From CAYUAI01 sp964442745 (GTDB taxonomy: Bacteria; Pseudomonadota; Gammaproteobacteria; S012-40), in the NCBI GenBank assembly GCA_964442745.1, contig CAYUAI010000132.1, positions 1 to 7,835 of the forward strand: a DNA stretch of 7,835 nt. Reading direction: 5' to 3'. Made by a program: the position numbers and the translations under genes. The notes under the pieces are model-generated. The model made no database searches. It saw only the letters and a program-made list of their open reading frames with translations, and was not told the origin of the DNA. Shown piece by piece: positions 1 to 5,811 of this stretch (position 1 is the stretch's first letter; each line of letters opens with the position of its first letter).

Positions 1-739
1 AAATCTATGTTAACTCATACAATGACTGTATGGGAGCAGGTTGACACATAGGGGGATACATGTTTACTCATCGGGTGATATAACGCTCAAGTTTTTACAT
101 AAAGGCCGAGGAAAAGACGCCATCGACTCAATTAACATTATTCCGCGATATGGAGGCGTTATCATCCATGATTGTTTAGCGGCTTATTTTTCTTATGATC
201 ATTGTCTGTGCGGGTCGCATTTGTTGCGCGAACTCACTTTTATTATTGAAGCGAATGATTATGCGTGGGCAACAAAGATGAAATGTCTGTTACAAAAGGC
301 GTGTAAAAACGTATCCAAGCGGAAAAAGAAAAAACTCATGAAAAAAGAGTCTGCCAGCTTACTTGAGGCGTACCGGGTTATCTTGAGTGATGAGGAAAAA
401 TAATTGCCACCCATCCCGCCAAAACCCAGTGGCAAACGCGGTAAGATTGCCAAATCCGATGCACACAATCTCTTGGAACGTCTGCAAAAAAATGAAACGG
501 CTGTTTTGTTATTCGCCAATCATTCACAGGTCTCCTTTACTCATAATCGAGCTGAACGTGATTTAAGAATGACAAAGGTTAAGCAAAAGGTATCGGGATG
601 TTTTCGAACAGAATTATACGCAAAAGCCTATTGTCGGATATCAAGCTATCTTCAGACGATGGCTAATAAAGGGTATAATCCGCTAATTGCTATTCAAATG
701 GCCTTATCTGGCGAGCTGAACTCAACGAATAAGGGGTGA
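1..739 (+). pseudogene. IS66-family transposase, C-terminal part, interrupted by stop codons
   Basis: This is the C-terminal half of an IS66 (TnpC-type) DDE transposase, cut off by the window edge. The frame starting near position 41 reads IHVYSSGDITLKF, then IIHDCLAAYFSYDH, the block around the second catalytic Asp, then LLRELTFIIE. A TAA at 401-403 interrupts it. Translation continues in the same frame from 404 with PPIPPKPSGKRGK and NRAERDLRM, the block carrying the catalytic Glu, and ends at TGA 737-739. Family members read through this point, so the TAA looks like a nonsense mutation, probably from GAA. A further in-frame TGA at 23-25 sits where the family usually has Gly, and one extra codon seems inserted near 50-55. 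The usual IS66 accessory genes tnpA and tnpB are not in view. The two open pieces could be annotated as separate genes, but together they are one dead transposase. The family call is firm; the number of lesions upstream of 60 is less certain. Confidence 0.85.
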
Positions 740-784
740 GTAGTTACTATAATATAGAGTATAAACATTGATGAGTGGGAGAAA

Positions 785-1719
785 ATGAAACCTTATTCTA
801 ATGATCTACGCCAACGTGTTGTTGAGGCTTATCACAACAAAGAAGGCTCCATGAGAGGACTCGCCAAACGTTTTATGGTGAGTCTCGGTTTCGTGCGAAA
901 TTTATTGGGGCGATTCAACGCCACCGGACATATCGAGCGTGGCGTCGAACCGACCTGGACAGAAGCGAATCAACACGTACTCAGGGATATTGTAAGGCAT
1001 TCACCCAGCGCCACCTTAGAACAATACGTTGAGATGTTTGAAGCACGAAGGGGTCATTCAGTCAGTCGTTCCACCCTTTGGCGAGGCTTGCCACTTATTG
1101 ATGTCAGTGACAAAAAAAAGCGTTTCACGCCGTGGAAAAAGAGATCCCGGCCCATCGTCGAAAACAGGAAGATGATGAATCCTCAATGGAGGAGATTGAG
1201 GCTAAGCGTATTATTGTGATTGATGAAATGGGAATCAACCTCGGTCTCCGTCGTGTGAGAGGTTGGGGGCCGATCGGTGAGCGCGTGACAGAAAGCCAAC
1301 CTTTGGGCCATCGGGTCAATTATTCGGTGACCGGAGCACTGACGTCTGAGGGCCTGTTGGATGCCCAGGTGCTGGAAGGAGCGGCCAATGATGAGAGTTT
1401 TTTATATTTTATCCGTTACCAAGTGGTGCCTCACCTCCGTGCGGGTGACTACGTGCTCATGGACAATCTGTCCGTTCACAAAGTGGCCGGTGTGGCGCCG
1501 GCGATCACAGAATGTGGTGCCCGGTGAGTCAATCTGCCACCTTAGGCACCCGAGCTATCACCGATCGAATTATGTTGGAACAAAGTGAAAACGTTGTTGA
1601 AGAAATCCGCCGCCCGAACGCTACCTGATTTAATGCGTGCATTAAAAAAAGCACTTTTTCAGGTAACACCTGAAGACGCTGAGCAATGGTTTGAGCACGG
1701 TGGATATAATGTGTCATAA
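785..1719 (+). pseudogene. IS630-family transposase, frame change plus two nonsense codons
   Basis: This is an IS630 (Tc1/mariner-related) DDE transposase that would cut and paste the element at TA sites. ATG 785 follows a GGGAG ribosome-binding site. The first frame, 785 to about 1120, begins MKPYSNDLRQRVVEAY and carries the N-terminal helix-turn-helix DNA-binding region. At the A8G run (1112-1120) homology moves to the -1 frame, giving KKAFHAVEKEIPAHRRK. The catalytic triad is readable there: Asp at 1222-1224 (IIVIDEMG), Asp at 1462-1464 (VLMDNLSVH) and Glu at 1567-1569 (SPIELCWNKVK). In-frame TGA 1525-1527 and TAG 1543-1545 interrupt the run just before APELSPIE; the TAG replaces the usual Tyr of LPPYxPE. 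The frame ends with TAA 1717-1719. The reconstructed protein is about 311 residues, normal for the family. The frame change may be programmed, but the two stops make this copy inactive. Confidence 0.88.
1114..1120 (+). promoter_or_regulatory. Putative -1 ribosomal frameshift heptamer A_AAA_AAG
   Basis: In the initiation frame the codons are GAC AAA AAA AAG. The heptamer A_AAA_AAG is the classical bacterial -1 slippery site known from dnaX and from several IS families. A -1 slip here makes GCG at 1120-1122 the next codon, which is exactly the frame that carries the DDE catalytic core. A weak, bulged stem (UUUC/GAAA) starts about 3 nt downstream. No clear Shine-Dalgarno-like stimulator is visible 10-14 nt upstream. 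A simple indel in the A8 run would look the same. Confidence 0.5.
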
Positions 1720-1759
1720 CCGAGTGAGAAGCGTAATATCGTGAATCGTTTTGTGAGGC

Positions 1760-1799
1760 CTATTATCGAAAATTTTGGATACATCCGCATCGATAATAG
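1760..1799. repeat. Nested inverted repeat at the IS630 right end
   Basis: CTATTATCGA at 1760-1769 is the perfect reverse complement of TCGATAATAG at 1790-1799. The spacer of 20 nt holds a second palindrome, GGAT-AC-ATCC, at 1777-1786. The outer arm at 1790-1799 coincides with the proposed IS630 right tip, so the arm at 1760 may be a second, inverted copy of a terminal repeat. It could also be a chance or regulatory hairpin. It has no T-run and so is not a typical terminator. Confidence 0.6.
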
Positions 1800-1843
1800 T
1801 ACTCACTTTCGTGTTACAATAAGCATTCCGTAGATAATTCAAT

Positions 1844-2180
1844 GCGCCGTGGACCCTACGAAAAATCATAGAAGTCAATCTCGTCGATGGCACCCAGGAG
1901 CATCGCTATCGCCCGTTGTAGTATCTTGTCTTCAAAGGCCGGAATGCCAATGGGACGCTGATTTTTATCTTCCACCCGCTTTACCGCTGGGGCTCTATAG
2001 CGCCCCTCTTTGTCGCGCCGGTGTACCGATCTTCAAGGTTCGCCTCAAGAGACTCGGCGTACTGCGCTGCCGTGACATTATCCACGCCCGCCGCTGCATC
2101 CGTCGGTAGGCTTCCATCAAAAAGTCAGTATCAATTAAGTGGTGTAATGTCGTAAACACCCGCTCAGGGTGATTACGACA
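1844..2180 (-). pseudogene. ltrA: Group II intron reverse transcriptase fragment (N-terminal, RT0-RT2)
   Basis: Read on the minus strand this is the start of a group II intron-encoded reverse transcriptase/maturase, in three frames. The first piece gives RVFTTLHHLIDTDFLMEAYRRM, the N-terminal region before RT0 (only short parts quoted as evidence). After a frameshift near 2092-2098 comes GVDNVTAAQYAESLEANLED, the conserved GVD block. After a second frameshift near 1995-2005 comes YRAPAVKRVEDKNQRPIGIP, followed by AFEDKILQRAIAMLL, the RT1/RT2 region. It ends at DFYDFS, where TAG 1856-1858 replaces the Tyr of the usual YGFRP motif, and homology fades by about 1844. The catalytic YADD, maturase and endonuclease regions are absent. 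The upstream frame is closed by TAA at 2181-2183 inside a hairpin. The plus-strand open frame over this region is a shadow. Confidence 0.8.
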
Positions 2181-2184
2181 TTAC
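2144..2184. repeat. 41-nt near-perfect hairpin, 17 bp stem
   Basis: GTAATGTCGTAA (2144-2155) pairs with TTACGACATTAC (2173-2184). After one A/A mismatch, CACCC (2157-2161) pairs with GGGTG (2167-2171), closed by the 5-nt loop GCTCA. One arm is reverse-transcriptase coding sequence (the VFTTLH codons) and the other lies at its broken upstream end. There is no T-run on either side, so a terminator role is unlikely. A fold-back (template-switch) rearrangement is a plausible origin. Confidence 0.85.
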
Positions 2185-2262
2185 TCTCTCAACTGATGAA
2201 GCTTTATTAAGACAAACACCCTCGGCTACCCGATTATGTTTTTTGCCACTGAACTATTTTTA

Positions 2263-2685
2263 CTATGCGATTGCTTTAAGTTGGGCGATGGTTCTTTCTT
2301 TTATTTTTGTGGATGAAGTCAGAGGATAATAGCTAACTTGACGAATAGACTTACCATTTGCTCTCAAAAAAGACTCTACTCCAAGATTATGCGCCGCTTT
2401 TCCCCAGTCTTCTCCGATAACAAAAATATCTACATCCAATTCATTACAGGCAGAGACATACTCTAATTCATAGTAAGGACGTACAATATCGACACAACGC
2501 AATGCTTTCAGCATTTCCATCCTTTGCTCAAGAGGAACAACGGGAACATTTCTTTTATAACTTGCAACTACTTCATCCGAAGCAACGCCAACAGCGACGG
2601 TATTGCCTAATAATTTGCAATATTGGAGTAACGCCAAATGCCCAACATGCAATAAATCCCAAGTTCCTACTGTGTATACAAGCAT
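2263..2685 (-). CDS. Glycerol-3-phosphate-cytidylyltransferase-like nucleotidyltransferase
   Basis: This is a 140-residue cytosolic nucleotidyltransferase of the TagD/GCT type, which joins CTP and a phospho-alcohol to give a CDP-alcohol and pyrophosphate. The N-terminus carries GTWDLLHVGH (residues 7-16), the HxGH nucleotide-binding signature with His13 and His16. PLEQRMEML (51-59) and GEDWGK (91-96) match conserved blocks; the latter corresponds to GDDW of GCT. The C-terminal RTxGISTTxIK signature appears as YPLTSSTKIKE (120-130), with its start altered, so the substrate may not be glycerol phosphate. Length is typical for a single-domain GCT. ATG 2685 is preceded by GGAGGT about 11 nt upstream, slightly long, and by an extended -10 promoter. 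The gene is divergent from the CDP-alcohol phosphatidyltransferase, suggesting a shared pathway. Ethanolamine or another phospho-alcohol are alternatives; family certain, substrate unknown. Confidence 0.88.
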   Translation of the reverse strand: MLVYTVGTWDLLHVGHLALLQYCKLLGNTVAVGVASDEVVASYKRNVPVVPLEQRMEMLKALRCVDIVRPYYELEYVSACNELDVDIFVIGEDWGKAAHNLGVESFLRANGKSIRQVSYYPLTSSTKIKERTIAQLKAIA

Positions 2686-2720
2686 TTTTGAATGCCACCT
2701 CCAGTCTATATAAATGTGTT

Positions 2721-2729
2721 ATTATACCA
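2721..2729 (-). promoter_or_regulatory. Extended -10 promoter for the cytidylyltransferase gene
   Basis: The minus strand reads TGG-TATAAT: a perfect -10 hexamer (2721-2726) with the extended TG motif at 2728-2729. No good -35 box lies 17 bp upstream, as expected for an extended -10 promoter. A start about 7 nt downstream would leave a leader of roughly 28 nt that contains the GGAGGT ribosome-binding site. No equally good promoter is visible for the divergent gene at 2806. Confidence 0.55.
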
Positions 2730-2805
2730 CATATCTGCTGGCTAATCGTTTTCTACAGCCCCCAAGCCCACTCTATAAATTATTCCGCCAATTAAAGGTA
2801 AGTTA

Positions 2806-3462
2806 ATGACCGTCGAAAATGCTGATTCTCAAGAATTACAACCCAATACTATCCTCTCTTATGCCAAAGATCTGCCTAATATTTGTTCGCTATCTGGATT
2901 AGCTTGTACCCTCCTGGCTATTTACTTCAGCATTACAGGGCTTTATGCAGCAGCAATGATAGGAATGATCTGGGCAGTTGCTTTTGACTGGGCAGATGGT
3001 CTTATTGCACGAAGGATGAAAGGACGAACAGGAAATGACCGTGTTTTTGGAGGTCAACTTGATGTGCTAATAGACATCGTTAGCTATGGTGTTACACCGG
3101 CTATTCTGCTTTTAAGTTATGGAAATTTTGAGTTTATCTATATGATCGGGGCGTTTGTGATGTTAGCAGCGAGCGCGCTACGACTGAGTTATTTTTCGAC
3201 CTTTGGTCTTGAAGGCGGAACCCACTACAAAGGATTGGCACTTGATAACAACAGTATCTTACTCGTATTTATATTTTTATTTGAAGGACTTTTTAGTCAG
3301 GGTATTTTTTCTATTATTCTCTATGCTAGTGGTCTAGGTCTCGCAGCCTTAAATGTGTCGCAGATAAAAACACCAAAATTTTCTGGAAATCCGGTTAATG
3401 TTATTATTCTTGCCGTCTACACGCTGGGAATAACGGCTATCTATAGCTGGAAGCTTTTATAG
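2806..3462 (+). CDS. CDP-alcohol phosphatidyltransferase, phosphatidylserine synthase-like
   Basis: This is a 218-residue integral membrane enzyme of the CDP-alcohol phosphatidyltransferase family, which moves a phosphate-linked group from a CDP-alcohol to an acceptor hydroxyl. The signature is visible: D61-x2-D64-G65-x2-A68-R69, then G82-x3-D86-x3-D90. All catalytic Asp are present, but the stretch between AR and G has 12 residues (70-81) instead of the usual 8. VSYGVTPAI (92-100) after the last Asp resembles the VSFGVAPA of type II phosphatidylserine synthases, which favours that subfamily. About six hydrophobic segments occur, roughly at 28-43, 46-60, 95-105, 109-128, 148-185 and 197-214. 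ATG 2806 follows AAAGGT at 7-8 nt. The gene is divergent from the cytidylyltransferase and convergent, 16 bp apart, with the nitroreductase. The exact head group (serine, glycerol, inositol or other) cannot be read from the sequence. Confidence 0.88.
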   Translation: MTVENADSQELQPNTILSYAKDLPNICSLSGLACTLLAIYFSITGLYAAAMIGMIWAVAFDWADGLIARRMKGRTGNDRVFGGQLDVLIDIVSYGVTPAILLLSYGNFEFIYMIGAFVMLAASALRLSYFSTFGLEGGTHYKGLALDNNSILLVFIFLFEGLFSQGIFSIILYASGLGLAALNVSQIKTPKFSGNPVNVIILAVYTLGITAIYSWKLL

Positions 3463-3478
3463 AAAATAAAGGCGATAA

Positions 3479-4144
3479 TTAGTTAAACCACTGAGTTATT
3501 TCATTGATATCTTGACGAGTTTTGTTTCGTTGTTTATCAATCCGATAACCAAAAGCGACCATACATGTCACGCCGAATTCGGTATGGTCTATACCAAAAT
3601 AATCAGTCATAAGTTTTTCCATTTCTTTTGCTTTATAACCTTCAATAGGACAACTATCTATATTAATCATAGCCGCAGATGTCATCATATTAGCTAAAGC
3701 AATGTAAGTCTGTTTGCTTGACCAGTCAAACATGGCGCGTTCACTTTCTATAAGGTTAAAATCAAATTCTTGAAAAGTTTTAACAAGAGCATGTCTTTTT
3801 TCTATCACGTCATTCGTTAAATGATGAACATCTTTCATCATATGTTTTATATATTGGCTATCATAATTCATTGTTTTTTGTTTTCGTGCGAGTATAACAA
3901 TAAAATGACTGGCTGTTGGCAATGTACCTTGTGCCCCCCAAGTTATTAATTTAAGTTTTTCTCGTAAATCCATATTTTGAACAATTAAAAGTTTCCATGG
4001 CTCAAAACCAAACGAACTTGGACTTAAACGTGCAGTTTCTAGAATAAAAGAAAAGTCTGCGTCACTTATTTTTTTATTAGCATCAAATATTTTACAAGCA
4101 TGTCTATAATTGTAAGCTTTAATAATTTCAATTTTATTTAGCAT
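3479..4144 (-). CDS. Nitroreductase-family NAD(P)H-dependent FMN oxidoreductase
   Basis: This is a 221-residue cytosolic flavoprotein of the nitroreductase superfamily, closest in look to the YfkO/NfsB-type group. These enzymes use FMN and NAD(P)H to reduce nitro compounds, quinones or similar electrophiles; the natural substrate here is unknown. The N-terminal segment YNYRHACKIFD (11-21) corresponds to the RRSxRxF phosphate-binding motif. RLSPSSFGFEPWKLLIV follows and is highly typical of this group, placing FMN-binding residues. The central helices include WSSKQTYIALANMMTSAA (about 141-158), and MVAFGYRIDKQRNKTR (about 195-210) forms the C-terminal flavin-contact region. Length is full. ATG 4144 is preceded by AAAGGA at 5 nt, a good ribosome-binding site. 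It stands alone with no obvious operon partner and may be cargo or a remaining piece of native chromosome. Confidence 0.92.
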   Translation of the reverse strand: MLNKIEIIKAYNYRHACKIFDANKKISDADFSFILETARLSPSSFGFEPWKLLIVQNMDLREKLKLITWGAQGTLPTASHFIVILARKQKTMNYDSQYIKHMMKDVHHLTNDVIEKRHALVKTFQEFDFNLIESERAMFDWSSKQTYIALANMMTSAAMINIDSCPIEGYKAKEMEKLMTDYFGIDHTEFGVTCMVAFGYRIDKQRNKTRQDINEITQWFN

Positions 4145-4180
4145 TCAAATCCTTTTATTAACGTATTGCAAAAAAATTGG

Positions 4181-4208
4181 CATATAATTCATGTATCATA
4201 TTTGTCGA
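4181..4208 (-). promoter_or_regulatory. Weak candidate promoter for the nitroreductase gene
   Basis: On the minus strand TCGACA (4203-4208, one mismatch to the -35 consensus) is 16 bp from TATATG (4181-4186, four matches to the -10 consensus). It lies about 37 nt before the start codon. The region is very AT-rich, so chance matches are likely. Confidence 0.25.
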
Positions 4209-4242
4209 TTTCACATAAACTGTAGTTAACTTATTTAACTGT

Positions 4243-4632
4243 TCATAAAACATAATGTTGCGGGTAAGCGGACGGCCAACACAAGGCTCCCCAAGTACGA
4301 TAAACTTTCATTTTCCATTTATAGATTATACGACCTAATATGTGACTTATCAAAGATTCATGACTAATTTCATTATTGGTGCTTTGCCTAAAAGCAGGAC
4401 TAAATTTTCTCACCTCCTTCAAATTAAACAAAGACGAAACCCCAAAAAAACGACGTAGACTCTGAACTTTAGTTAAAGTATTTCTTGTTTTTTCTACTCG
4501 CTCCAATTTTGAAAGTTCCAAATAAGGAAAATGAACCAAAAGCGCCTCTTCCTTTTTCGCATTTTCAGACTCAGCTTGGCTCACCTTAATTAACTTCCGA
4601 CTCCAAACCGCTCCAAATATACGCTGGTACAC
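4243..4632 (-). pseudogene. Frameshifted C-terminal extension of the HigA-type regulator
   Basis: The useful homology begins near 4600 with RKLIKVSQAESENAKKEEAL, directly after the antitoxin GLES in the neighbouring frame. It continues with VHFPYLELSKLE, KVQSLRRFFGVSSL and FSPAFRQSTNNEISHESL. The pattern (a charged helix, then xxFPxxEL, then a LxxFFGV block and AFRxS) is typical of the linker after the helix-turn-helix in large XRE regulators that often carry an ImmA/IrrE-like end. No HExxH motif is present and the match stops near 4340. The last 30 residues (KVYRTWGALCWPSAYPQHY) match nothing I recognise and probably reflect fused unrelated DNA. The initial codons in this frame (MYQRIFGAVWS) overlap the antitoxin end out of frame and are not real. 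This piece is the tail of the same broken gene, not an independent protein. Confidence 0.6.
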
Positions 4633-5104
4633 TTAAGACTTTTTCTAGTTGAATAGAAGTCTCGGGAGTAATAGCCTTTTCTCCCTTAATTATTTCGTTT
4701 ACAGCTTGAGCTGGGCGGCCCATTCTACGAGCTAATTCAGCCTGATTAAGCCCCATATCTTCAAGCACCTCCTCCAAGTACTCATCTGGAGAAATAGCTA
4801 AACCTGTCAAGTTAATTGCATGTTGCCCAATTCTGTCCCCTTTTAAGGGATGACACCCAAGTCCGGGCAACGTCTTTAAATCATCAAGACTCTTGGCTGC
4901 CTTAATAATATTAATTTTTTGTATATATTTTCGCCAGATCGCAGGGTCAAACTCCCTAACTGATTGTTTTAATTTTAAATAACACTTTTCAAGCTTCCCT
5001 GTACGGAATTGGACGAAGCCGCTATCGCGGAGCCCCCCCTCCACGAGCTGAATTCTTATAAAATGTAACCTCACTCCTTCATACCGCAGGGAACATCCAA
5101 CCAC
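4586..5104 (-). pseudogene. higA: Fused HigB toxin remnant and HigA-type antitoxin
   Basis: One open frame (172 codons from GTG) carries two parts. Residues about 30-101 match a RelE/HigB-type mRNA interferase: KSLDDLKTLPGLGCHPLKGD then RIGQHAINLTG. The C-terminal strand that normally follows (NWRxxF) is missing. Residue 102 onward is a HigA-type XRE antitoxin: SPDEYLEEVLEDMGLNQAEL, then ARRMGRPAQAVNEIIKGEKA and ITPETSIQLEKVLSVPAYIW, with the helix-turn-helix near 119-141. An internal deletion therefore removed the toxin end, the gene gap and the antitoxin start, joining them in frame. The antitoxin shifts frame near 4590-4600 at GLES, so VN* is an artefact and its C-terminal extension lies in another frame. 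Residues 1-25 have no clear match and the start is uncertain. The toxin is probably inactive. A DNA-binding fusion that still binds the operator is possible but unproven. Confidence 0.72.
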
Positions 5105-5124
5105 GAATATGAGGTTACCCGTCT

Positions 5125-5346
5125 ATGACATCACCAAACGAATCAACATTCAAGCGCAATTATCAAAAACATCGACAACATTTGAAGTTAAAAGGCCTGC
5201 CGCCCAAGACCATTGATGCCTATTCACGTGCGATTCGTCGAATTGGAGTGTATTTCAACCATGACATTTTATCCAGCCTGTGTTACCCAAACGATTTAGA
5301 CGTACCCGAAATTTTGGTTTTTTACACCCGAACAGCAAACGCTTGA
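5125..5346 (+). pseudogene. Tyrosine recombinase (phage-integrase type), N-terminal fragment
   Basis: The first 46 or so residues, MTSPNESTFKRNYQKHRQHL and KLKGLPPKTIDAYSRAIRRI, match the SAM-like DNA-binding N-terminus of tyrosine recombinases that accompany IS91-type transposases. Residues after about position 5262 stop matching and the frame ends at TGA 5344-5346. The catalytic Arg, His and Tyr domain is absent. The loss is a deletion: the sequence passes directly into an IS91-type transposase in another frame. ATG 5125 has only a weak ribosome-binding site (GAGGTT). In intact versions the recombinase gene lies just upstream of the transposase on the same strand, which matches the order of the two fragments here. 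Confidence 0.72.
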
Positions 5347-5507
5347 TTCAAGTGCAGCAGCTTTTGAAGGGGCTTGAGCCAAATCGAGCACTGACATGGG
5401 CGAAAAAGCGCCCACCCCGGCGCTGTCCTTGTTGTGATGGCGAAATAAATATCACCAAGCGGAGGATTCTTCCTCTTGGATCTTCCGTCAGTTTGGTGCC
5501 AGTTTGA
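5262..5507 (+). pseudogene. IS91-family transposase, C-terminal fragment
   Basis: The frame reads HFIQPVLPKRFRRTRNFGFL, then HPNSKRLIQVQQLL, and RRCPCCDGEI near the end. VLPKxFxRxRxxGFL followed by a CPxC zinc-like pair is typical of the C-terminus of Y2 (HUH-type) IS91 transposases. The catalytic HUH and two-tyrosine region is missing. The fragment joins the recombinase fragment around 5262-5280 in a different frame, so no functional fusion protein would be made. It ends at TGA 5505-5507. Confidence 0.7.
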
Positions 5508-5748
5508 TAGAAAGGGGCCATCATTGATTATGTAAGCGCACAAAAAATATTCAGTATTTAGCGCTGAGGGAGACGCTTGCCTTTAATTTAGGCAAAACCG
5601 ACCAATAAAGCTTCCTATTCAGGGAAAAGTGGCTGCAAGGGTAACCTGAACACTTACCCTAAGATTTTCGGTACTCCGCCAACCCTGAGGGTGAGTGAAA
5701 TTCAAAAAGCTATCTTCATAACGCATCAACACGTCAGATAGTGGGCTT
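5508..5748. other. Non-coding stretch with several short palindromes
   Basis: No recognisable gene is present. TTGCCT/AGGCAA pair at 5577-5595. AGGGTAA (5638-5644) pairs with TTACCCT (5654-5660). ACCCTGAGGGT (5682-5692) is a perfect palindrome. CTATCT (5710-5715) pairs with AGATAG (5736-5741). The word GTAAGCG at 5535 resembles the tip of IS66-type elements, and a partial inverted match (CGCTTGC) lies at 5574-5580, but no such element can be followed. A 35-residue minus-strand frame (5619-5726, with RSTENLRVSVQVTLAATF near its end) is open but has no ribosome-binding site, and I do not recognise it. Confidence 0.5.
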
Positions 5749-5811
5749 GTCCAACAAAACGGTTCAGATTGTGGTTCGCAAGCTCACACAATCTAACCTT
5801 ATTCGTTAGCT
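5749..5811 (+). other. Candidate integron attC recombination site
   Basis: The 63-bp site has an R''-like box GTCCAAC (5749-5755, perfect RYYYAAC), a 5-nt spacer, the left arm GGTT-C-AGATTGTG (5761-5773), a 13-nt loop, the right arm CACAATCT-AACC (5787-5798), a 6-nt spacer and an R'-like box GTTAGCT (5805-5811). The 12-bp stem is perfect apart from one extrahelical C (5765) in the left arm. Classical sites such as that of aadA1 carry GTT-C-AAG in the same place, which orients this site with its top strand on +. The stop codon of the minus-strand hydrolase (5799-5801) lies inside it. The alternative is a plain terminator hairpin for that gene, since GTTTTGTT follows on the minus strand. No integron integrase or second attC is visible. 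Confidence 0.55.

Larger units (their letters stand above)
747..1799 (+). mobile_element. Probable extent of the IS630 element
   Basis: The left end reads CTATAAT immediately after TA at 745-746. The right end, read inward from TA at 1800-1801, begins CTATTAT. The tips match at 6 of the first 7 positions and then diverge. A flanking TA on each side fits the TA target duplication of the family, and the resulting 1053 bp is a normal length. The ends are imperfect and AT-rich, so the boundaries are tentative. The element would lie about 7 bp after the IS66 stop codon. Confidence 0.4.

Noticed and set aside
1849..2109. 86-residue plus-strand open frame
   Set aside because: The opposite strand carries clear reverse-transcriptase motifs (GVDNV, QRPIGIP), so this is a shadow.
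2226..2250. Possible terminator hairpin TCGG-GTAG-CCGA downstream of the cytidylyltransferase
   Set aside because: The stem is only 4 bp and no T-run follows on the minus strand.
2751..2780. Promoter for the CDP-alcohol phosphatidyltransferase (TATAAAT at 2774)
   Set aside because: The hexamer 17 bp upstream (TTCTAC) matches the -35 consensus poorly, and the region is AT-rich.
5535..5580. IS66-type terminal repeat (GTAAGCG with a partial inverted CGCTTGC)
   Set aside because: The match is too short, and no IS66 coding sequence lies nearby on either side.
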